Of a stretch of DNA of 64,000 nt, positions 58,221-64,000 are shown in pieces (the first letter of the stretch is position 1; the number at the start of each line of letters is the position of its first letter). Origin of the DNA: Nocardia abscessus. GTDB taxonomy: Bacteria; Actinomycetota; Actinomycetes; Mycobacteriales; Mycobacteriaceae. Both the position numbers and the translations under genes were made by a program. The notes under the pieces were generated by a model. It worked only from the letters and a program-made list of their open reading frames with translations. It was not told where the DNA came from and did not search any database. The stretch lies in contig NZ_JADLQO010000003.1 of the NCBI RefSeq assembly GCF_015477775.1, forward strand, positions 434,001-498,000, written 5' to 3'.

Positions 58221-59570
58221 CTATCTGTCCGCTACGGGGGTGAGGCAGCTGGCCGGGGGATCGACGAACAAGCAGATGGCCGGGTCCCGGGTGGGGCGGT
58301 AGTTGTCGGGGACTCCGCCCGCGCCGATGATCTGGGTGTAGGCGCCGACGGCGTCGGTGGGGCGGCGGGTGAGAGCAGGGTCGGTGCGCACGTCCACGGT
58401 GTAGAGGCCGAATCGTGGTGTGTAGCTGCCCCATTCGTAGTTGTCGGTGAGGCTCCAGTAGTTGTAGCCCATGACGTTCATACCGTCGGCTTTGGCGCGT
58501 TGCAGCCAATAGACGGTGTCGCGCAGGTGATCGCCGCGGGTGTAGCCGTCGGCGCGTGGACGGCCGTTCTCCGTGGGCATGCCGTTCTCGACGACGTAGA
58601 GGGGCTTGCCCGGGAACCGGCGCGAATAGAATTGCAGCGCATAGTAGATGCCCTCGGTGCGCAGCGGCAGTTCCCAGATCTGCGGCCCCGGCAGGTTCGG
58701 CATCGCCGAGCCGCTGGCCCGCATGACGGACTCGATCAGCGACTGGGCCGGATCGTAGGCGAAGTAGTAGTCGACGCCCACGTAGTCGAGCCGGTCGCCG
58801 ATGCGGTCGACCAACGGGCCGTTGACCTGGGCCTCGGAGCCGGCCACATAGCCGACATTGCTGGTCACCTGGGCGCCCGGCTGCTGCTGGTGGATGTAGT
58901 CGTAAATGGCGTTGTGTGCCTGCGCGACCCGTTCCAGCATCTCTCCGGCATCCGCGGCGCCCCGGCGCACCTCGTGCATGATGTAGGCGACGGGCTCGTT
59001 CACGGTGACCCACAACGGATTTCGAGACGCGTAGCGGTCGACGACCTTGCGCATGTTGGCCAGCCAGTCCTCGACCATCCGCGGATTGCGCCAACCGCCG
59101 CGGTCGACGGCCCAGCCGGGGTAGACCCAGTGATCCAGGGTGATCATGGGGCGCATCCCGGCCTGCTCGACGCTCGCGACGACCGCGTCGTAGAAGCGAA
59201 ATGCGGCCTCGTCCCACACCCCGGGCGCGGGTTGCAGTCGGGCCCATTCGATCCCGATCCGGAACACCTGCACGCCGAGATCGGCCGCGAGCTGGATGTC
59301 CGAGGCGTAACGGTCGTAGAAGTCGACCGAATCGCGCAGTTCGTCGTAGCCCGGGGTCCCGGCGACGTACCGCGTCCAATTACTGTCGGGCGCATGGCCT
59401 TCGGACTGGAATCCCGAGGTCGACACGCCCCAGAGGAAGTCCGAGCCCAGCGGAGCGGGGCCGGCGACCGGCTGGATCAGCGGGGTGGCCGGGGACTGGG
59501 TGGCCAGCAGCAGCGTGGATGCCGCGGCGGCGAGCGCGGCCAAGACGTACCGACGGAACCGGGATCGCAT
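58221..59570 (-). CDS. Secreted glycoside hydrolase family 1 enzyme
   Basis: 449-residue GH1 enzyme with an N-terminal signal peptide (MRSRFRRYVLAALAAAASTL, then ATQSPATP). The TIM barrel has FLWGVSTSGFQSEG, the acid/base Glu192 in VTVNEPV and the nucleophile Glu329 in YVVENGM, with NYWSLTDNYEWG near the end. GH1 enzymes release beta-linked sugars, for example from beta-glucosides; secreted copies in nocardiae may act on extracellular glycosides. ATG 59570 is chosen because the signal peptide begins there; no strong ribosome binding site is visible. Another glycosidase, GH3, lies at 34570 and is cytoplasmic. Confidence 0.87.
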   Translation of the reverse strand: MRSRFRRYVLAALAAAASTLLLATQSPATPLIQPVAGPAPLGSDFLWGVSTSGFQSEGHAPDSNWTRYVAGTPGYDELRDSVDFYDRYASDIQLAADLGVQVFRIGIEWARLQPAPGVWDEAAFRFYDAVVASVEQAGMRPMITLDHWVYPGWAVDRGGWRNPRMVEDWLANMRKVVDRYASRNPLWVTVNEPVAYIMHEVRRGAADAGEMLERVAQAHNAIYDYIHQQQPGAQVTSNVGYVAGSEAQVNGPLVDRIGDRLDYVGVDYYFAYDPAQSLIESVMRASGSAMPNLPGPQIWELPLRTEGIYYALQFYSRRFPGKPLYVVENGMPTENGRPRADGYTRGDHLRDTVYWLQRAKADGMNVMGYNYWSLTDNYEWGSYTPRFGLYTVDVRTDPALTRRPTDAVGAYTQIIGAGGVPDNYRPTRDPAICLFVDPPASCLTPVADR

Positions 59571-59667
59571 TGGCCCAGGGTAACCAAGCCCGTCCGGCGA
59601 TTGTCGAAATCCGCGTATCAGGGCGATTCGAAGATGTGCGCAATCGTTGCCGCCGCAGGCATTGTCG

Positions 59668-60249
59668 CTACTGCATGGCGAAGCGCAGTAGCGCCTGCAT
59701 GTCGCCCTGCTTGACCTTTCCTTGGCGGTTGAGGACTTCCAGCTGCCACTGGTTGCCGTTGCGGAAGGCGCGGGCAACCGCATTGGCGTTGTCGGTGCCG
59801 AGCAGCGAAGGCCAGATGTCGGCGACTTGCTGGCTGTTGCCTCCGGTCGCGTCGTAGATCCGGAAGGAGATGTTGTTCGCCTTCTCGAAGGAGCTGCCCT
59901 TCTTGAAGGCGGCTGCTACGAAGATGATCGCGTCGATCGCCGTGGGGACGTCGCCGAAGGTCACGTGGATGGTCTCGTCGTCACCGGAGGCGGCGCCGGT
60001 CTGCGCGTCGCCGGTGTGCGCGACCGAGCCGTTGCCCAAGGGATCCAGCGAATCGAGCCCAGCGAAGCGCACCGGCTCGTTGCCCTGCATGAGCACGGCG
60101 ATCAGATCGAGATCCACACCTCGTTTGCGGCGCGCCCAGCCGAGCGCACCGCCGCTCGTGCCGGAGGACGGGTCCCAGCTCACCCCCACACTCAACTTCG
60201 AGATACCTGCGAGGTCTGCGGCACCGTCTTCTTTCCTGAGCGTAATCAC
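59668..60249 (-). CDS. TerD family protein
   Basis: 193 residues (VSVGVSWDPSS...GVDLDLIAVLMQ, ETIHVTFGDVPTAIDAIIFVAAAF, FRIYDATG). The DLD motif and DDE(T)I belong to the TerD calcium-binding domain, found in tellurite-resistance and stress-response systems and in phage defence contexts. A GTG start at 60249 fits the family start (VITLRKEDG); the ribosome binding site is weak. It lies 96 bases downstream of crtB in the same direction. Other Ter proteins are not seen. Confidence 0.85.
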   Translation of the reverse strand: MITLRKEDGAADLAGISKLSVGVSWDPSSGTSGGALGWARRKRGVDLDLIAVLMQGNEPVRFAGLDSLDPLGNGSVAHTGDAQTGAASGDDETIHVTFGDVPTAIDAIIFVAAAFKKGSSFEKANNISFRIYDATGGNSQQVADIWPSLLGTDNANAVARAFRNGNQWQLEVLNRQGKVKQGDMQALLRFAMQ

Positions 60250-60345
60250 GACATCAGGATACTGATGGTTACCTGCCGTGCTGGCGCACAATGTACTTCG
60301 CGAGCGGAGCCGCGTGCAGGACTCGTCACGTCCCCGCCGGAACCG

Positions 60346-61290
60346 TCACCGATCGACTCGGCGTGCCCACCATGCCTTGACGAGCCCGGTTGCCCCTACC
60401 TGCGCTCGCCGTCGATTCGGCACGGTGGCGCGATGGTCGAACACGGCGAAATCGCTGTCCTCGATGCGATCGAGGATTTCCGAATACAGCGTCGTCGCCG
60501 TGGTGACGCACGGACGTGAGCGAGGATGCAGCAGCGCGATTCCGGCGCGCGCGAAGCGGTAGACGTCGCGAGTGAGCGCGCACTGGGTCGCCAAGGCCCG
60601 GCGCACCCGGGAATCGGTGCGCTGATGTGCCAGGCACCAGTGCAGGAGGTCGCGATCGACGCCGAATGCGGCCAGTTCGTCGGCGGGGAGGTAGACCCGG
60701 TCGCGCAGCAGGTCTTCGCCGATGTCGCGCAGGAAGTTGGTCAGTTGGAACGCCTTGCCGAGTGCGGCGGCATAGGGCGCGGCCTCGTTTGCGCAGCAGG
60801 TTCCCAAGACCGGGAGGAGCTGCAATCCGATCACTTCGGCCGAACCGTAGATGTAAGTGTCGAGGGCCGCGCGGTCGGGGTAGGCCGTCACGCTCAGATC
60901 CATCCGCATCGACGCGATGAAAGCATCGAACAGGGCTGCTGGTATGCGATAGCGATCGGCGGTATCGAGAACCGCGGGGAGAACGGCGTCGGCGGTGGCC
61001 CGGCGTTCGCGGAAGTGACCGGCGAGGGCATCCAGCTCCCGGGCTCGCTCGATGGTGTCGCGGTGCGGGTCGAACTCGTCGAGGATGTCGTCGGCTCGGC
61101 GCGCGAATCCGTACAAGGCGTGCACCGCGGGGCGTTGGTCCGGTGCGAGCAATCGGGTCGCCAGGAAGAAGGTCTTTCCGTGGCGCGCGTTGAGCTGCCT
61201 GCAGTATCGGTAGGACCGGTGCAGTGGCGGGTCGCCGATCCGGTCGGTGCCGGGAGCGGTGCGAGTCATCTCGATTCCGATCACAGTCAT
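60346..61290 (-). CDS. crtB: Phytoene synthase
   Basis: 314 residues. It condenses two GGPP molecules to phytoene. The substrate-binding aspartate motifs are present in FARRADDILDEFD and LTNFLRDIGEDLLRDRVYLP, along with SYRYCRQLNARHGKTFF and YIYGSAEVIGLQLLP. ATG 61290 overlaps the crtI stop by 4 bases (ATGA), so crtI and crtB are coupled; a later ATG at 61269 is possible. Last gene of the crtE-crtI-crtB operon. Confidence 0.93.
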   Translation of the reverse strand: MTVIGIEMTRTAPGTDRIGDPPLHRSYRYCRQLNARHGKTFFLATRLLAPDQRPAVHALYGFARRADDILDEFDPHRDTIERARELDALAGHFRERRATADAVLPAVLDTADRYRIPAALFDAFIASMRMDLSVTAYPDRAALDTYIYGSAEVIGLQLLPVLGTCCANEAAPYAAALGKAFQLTNFLRDIGEDLLRDRVYLPADELAAFGVDRDLLHWCLAHQRTDSRVRRALATQCALTRDVYRFARAGIALLHPRSRPCVTTATTLYSEILDRIEDSDFAVFDHRATVPNRRRAQVGATGLVKAWWARRVDR

Positions 61291-62822
61291 GGTTCGATCC
61301 GGCCGGCGGCGAGCGCCGTACCCACGGGCACGGCGCGGCGATGCCGAGCGGCTGGAAGGCCGGTGATTCGGTCCGCGGCAAGGCGGCCCGAGATCAGCAC
61401 CGGTGGTATTCCCACCCCCGGCACCGTCGAGCCTCCGGCCAGTACGACGTTGTCGATACCGCGCAGCATGTTGGCGGGTCGAAACGGTCCGGTCTGGGTG
61501 AACGTATGGGCGAGGGCGAACGGGCTTCCGGCGAGCATGCCGCGGCGCGCCCAGTCGGCGGGCGTGTCCACGCGCAAGAGTTCGACATCGCCGAACCGGG
61601 AACAGAGGCGCGCCTGAGCGATTTCCACCATGCGCTCGGCGTAACCGGTTGCGCCACTGTCCCAATCGATCCGGCCTCGTTCGAGGTTCGGCACCGGCGC
61701 GAGAACCGACAGCAGGTCCCGCTGTGCCGGAGCCGTCGACGGATCGGTCGCCGTGGGACGAGTGACCAGCAATGACGGATCGCGCATCACCTGCCCCCGG
61801 TCGATGATGTCGCGAAAGGACTCCGCCCACGCGTCCCCGAACAGCAGGCTGTGGTGCGAAATCTCCGCCGCGGGCGCGCATGCGAGATGCGCGATCACCG
61901 CCGACGGGGCGGAGGTGAGCGGTACCGGGCGCCGTGGTGTGCGCGCGATCAGCCGGTACGCCTCGTGCAGTTCCGTCGTCAGCACGACGGCGTCACAGGG
62001 TATGCGGACGCCGTCCTGGGTGATCACTGCGGTGATCCGGGAACCGGCGCGTTCCAGGGCGGTCACCGTGGTGTCGTAGCGGAATCGGACGCCGGCGTCG
62101 GTCGCCGCACCGGCCAGCGATTCCGGAAGTGCGCGCATCCCACCCTGCGGAAAGAAGACACCGCCGATGGTGTCCATATAGGCGATGACCGCATAGGCGG
62201 CCAGAGCCCGGGTGGGCGCGACGCCCGCGTACAGCGATTGAAAGGTGAAGACACGCCGCAGATCCGGGTCGCTTATGTAGCGAGCGACGGCGCGATCCCA
62301 CCGCCCGAAGCCGCCCAGCGCGACCAGCCGACCCAGTGCGGGATTCAGCATCGACAGTGGTGAGTCGAAATTCGTCGCGATGAACCGGTCCATCTCCGCT
62401 CGGTACAACCGCGTCAGCCAATGCCGCAGCCTGCGATAGCCGTCCGCCTGGGCGGCGCCGGCGAAGCGGCGGATCTCCTCCTGCATCCGATCGGCGTCCG
62501 TGTGCACCTCCAGCGTCCGCCCATCGGCGAAATGCGCTCGGTACGCGGGTTCGACGGGCAGTAGCCGCAACCGGTCCGCGGCTCGGGCTCCGGCCGACGC
62601 GAACACGCTTTCCACGAGGTCCGGCATGGTCAGGACCGTGGGTCCGGTGTCGAGGCGGTAGCCCGCGAGATCGGCGTACCCGGCTCGTCCGCCCGGCACC
62701 GAGTCGCGTTCCAGGACCGTCACTTCGCGAGATCGGCCCACCAGGTGCATGGCCGCGGACAACCCCGCCAGGCCTGCCCCGACGATCACGATCCGGTCGG
62801 TGGCGCCGTTGACGGTGCGCAT
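61287..62822 (-). CDS. crtI: Phytoene desaturase
   Basis: 511-residue FAD-dependent desaturase that converts phytoene to lycopene or neurosporene. The FAD motif IVIVGAGLAGLSAAMHL is near the N-terminus, followed by ERDSVPGGRAGYAD; the C-terminal GGSTVPGVGIPPVLISGRLAADRI is the family signature. It lies 15 bases after crtE and overlaps crtB. Membrane-associated enzyme in the carotenoid pathway. Confidence 0.93.
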   Translation of the reverse strand: MRTVNGATDRIVIVGAGLAGLSAAMHLVGRSREVTVLERDSVPGGRAGYADLAGYRLDTGPTVLTMPDLVESVFASAGARAADRLRLLPVEPAYRAHFADGRTLEVHTDADRMQEEIRRFAGAAQADGYRRLRHWLTRLYRAEMDRFIATNFDSPLSMLNPALGRLVALGGFGRWDRAVARYISDPDLRRVFTFQSLYAGVAPTRALAAYAVIAYMDTIGGVFFPQGGMRALPESLAGAATDAGVRFRYDTTVTALERAGSRITAVITQDGVRIPCDAVVLTTELHEAYRLIARTPRRPVPLTSAPSAVIAHLACAPAAEISHHSLLFGDAWAESFRDIIDRGQVMRDPSLLVTRPTATDPSTAPAQRDLLSVLAPVPNLERGRIDWDSGATGYAERMVEIAQARLCSRFGDVELLRVDTPADWARRGMLAGSPFALAHTFTQTGPFRPANMLRGIDNVVLAGGSTVPGVGIPPVLISGRLAADRITGLPAARHRRAVPVGTALAAGRIEP

Positions 62823-62837
62823 CGATGAAACCTCCTG

Positions 62838-63959
62838 TCAGGCGACGCGTTCGGTGCAGGCGGTGGCCATGTTCCCGAGCGCGGCGCGTAGCGGTGCGGT
62901 GAAGATCGCGCTGTCCAGTGCGCTCTGTGCTCGGGCGACCAGCTCGGCGATCATCGTCTCGGCCTTCGCGGGCGCACCGGTTTCGACGATCAGGGTTCGG
63001 GCGCGGTCGAGTTCCTCGGCGCCGAGCCGGGGACGATGCAGCAACTCCGCGAGCTCGGTCCGGGCCGACGGGGTCGCCATCTCGCGCGCGAGCACCACCA
63101 CGGTGGTCGCCGTGCGTTCCGCGAGATCTCCGTCCGCGGGCTTGCCGGTCACGGGCTGCGACCCGAAGATGCCCAGAACGTCGTCGCGCAGCTGGAACGC
63201 CTCGCCGACCGCGGTGCCGTATCGGCCCAGCGCTTCCAGGACGGCCGCATCGCACCCGGCGAGTGCGGCGCCCATCTCCAGGGGGCGTCGCACCGTGTAG
63301 TTGCCGGACTTCGCCCGTGCGATGGCCAGGACCGAGGCCAGCGTCGGCTCGGTGCGCGCGTCATTGAGCAGATCGGCGAACTGCCCGGTCGCGAGCTCCA
63401 GCCGCATGGCGTCGTAGCGCGGCCATACCGGACGCAGCGCCGCCTCGGTGCAGCCGCTTTCCCGAAGCATCTGCTCGGCCCAGACCAGGCACATGTCGCC
63501 GAGCAATGTCGCGGCCGACTCGCCGTACCTGGCAGACGAGCCGGGCGCGCCGGTACCGCGGTGCAGCGCGGCGAACCGGACATGCGCGGCCGGAGCGGCT
63601 CGGCGAGTCGCGGACCGGTCCATGACGTCGTCCTGCAGGAGGGCGAACGCGTGCAGCAGTTCCAGACCGGCCGCGGCCCGCAGCGCCGCCGGGTCACCCG
63701 GTGCGCCGCACAGCCAGCCGAGATACATGAACGTCGACCGCAGGCACTTTCCGCCCATCGCGTATTGGCGCAGGACGTCCTGTGCGCCGAGCCGGCGCAG
63801 GGCCGCAGGGCATGCCCGCAGGAGGAAAACGCGGAGTTCCTCGAGTACGGCTCGGCGCACCGCGGCACGCCATTGTGGAAACGAGTCCCCGGCATCGAGG
63901 ACCGGGATACCACCCGCCAAGTCGGCGGCCGGCGATCCGGGCGGCACGATGCTCATCAT
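62838..63959 (-). CDS. crtE: Geranylgeranyl diphosphate synthase
   Basis: 373-residue trans-prenyltransferase. The first aspartate-rich motif DDVMD is at 110-114 and the second, RDDVLG, at 258-263. It makes GGPP from FPP or IPP for CrtB. The YAMGGKCLRSTFMYLG segment replaces the usual GGKR-P region. ATG 63959 is followed directly by another ATG at 63956; AGGGA precedes both. First gene of the operon; the promoter lies in or beyond the last 41 bases of the window, where I see nothing else. Lycopene cyclase or further carotenoid genes may lie outside. Confidence 0.9.
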   Translation of the reverse strand: MMSIVPPGSPAADLAGGIPVLDAGDSFPQWRAAVRRAVLEELRVFLLRACPAALRRLGAQDVLRQYAMGGKCLRSTFMYLGWLCGAPGDPAALRAAAGLELLHAFALLQDDVMDRSATRRAAPAAHVRFAALHRGTGAPGSSARYGESAATLLGDMCLVWAEQMLRESGCTEAALRPVWPRYDAMRLELATGQFADLLNDARTEPTLASVLAIARAKSGNYTVRRPLEMGAALAGCDAAVLEALGRYGTAVGEAFQLRDDVLGIFGSQPVTGKPADGDLAERTATTVVVLAREMATPSARTELAELLHRPRLGAEELDRARTLIVETGAPAKAETMIAELVARAQSALDSAIFTAPLRAALGNMATACTERVA

Positions 63960-64000
63960 CGATCCCTTTCTCACGCCTCGGGTTACCACTCGAATATCAA

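Noticed and set aside
56100..59714. A 1204-codon open frame on the + strand
   Set aside because: It covers the epimerase and GH1 genes in antisense and the SDR in another frame; the real genes have catalytic motifs and ribosome sites, this has none.
1..64000. tRNA, rRNA, CRISPR or insertion sequences
   Set aside because: None was recognised: no repeat-spacer array, no transposase motif, no terminal inverted repeats flanking a gene, and no cloverleaf-like segment by eye.

Overview
The window is high-GC actinobacterial DNA. The gene content points to a mycolate-containing genus, most likely Nocardia or a close relative of Rhodococcus: KshA/KshB and HsaA-D steroid enzymes, MptpB-type phosphatases, a UPF0182 membrane protein, an F420/deazaflavin-type small oxidoreductase, a mycothiol-linked DinB-like protein, TerD, and many GTG starts. 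The genus is an inference; no rRNA or tRNA gene was seen. All genes are chromosomal in style, and I saw no insertion sequence, integrase, CRISPR array or tRNA.

Region 1 (about 0.9-32 kb) is a steroid catabolic island. It holds a Baeyer-Villiger monooxygenase, an HSL-type esterase, four short-chain dehydrogenases, an LLM flavin oxidoreductase, a 3-ketosteroid delta1-dehydrogenase, a 3-ketosteroid delta4-(5alpha)-dehydrogenase, a FadD3-like CoA ligase, KshA/KshB (9alpha-hydroxylase), HsaA/HsaB (3-HSA hydroxylase and flavin reductase), HsaC (meta-cleavage dioxygenase) and HsaD (C-C hydrolase). No sterol side-chain genes are present, so C19/C21 or 5alpha-reduced steroids are more likely substrates than cholesterol. 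A second ribBA copy, a LuxR-type ATPase regulator, a PadR regulator and an IclR regulator lie inside the island. Two short DNA motifs recur in its control regions. One is a TCCCG-N5-CGGGA palindrome. Three copies of it sit 78-81 bp upstream of the start codons of an SDR-kstD operon, hsaA and kshA. The other is a 21-bp element found identically upstream of ribBA and between the LLM gene and the SDR-kstD operon.

Embedded in the island (12.2-18.7 kb) is an odd module. A pyruvate-phosphate-dikinase-like protein lacks the PEP-binding barrel, and a second protein joins an epimerase-like Rossmann domain, a large central region and the phosphohistidine swivel domain. Two MptpB-type phosphatases, one of them with a signal peptide, lie between them. 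I read this as a candidate substrate phosphorylation and dephosphorylation system. This is inference.

Region 2 (32-55.5 kb) is a mixed accessory and housekeeping stretch: TetR/DUF3533 exporter-like pair with tandem operators, GH3 glycosidase, TetR, UPF0182 protein, DUF2165 protein, alpha/beta hydrolase, msrA-msrB, a membrane protein with a diiron-type protein and TetR, a deazaflavin-type oxidoreductase, cytochrome P450, a DinB-like protein, a CocE-like hydrolase, a 2OG-Fe dioxygenase family protein with TetR, DNA photolyase and manganese catalase.

Region 3 (55.8-64 kb) holds an epimerase, an SDR, a small conserved-looking ORF, a secreted GH1 glycosidase, a TerD protein and a crtE-crtI-crtB carotenoid operon that runs to the right edge. 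Photolyase, catalase, Msr proteins and carotenoid genes give the right half a light and oxidative stress flavour.
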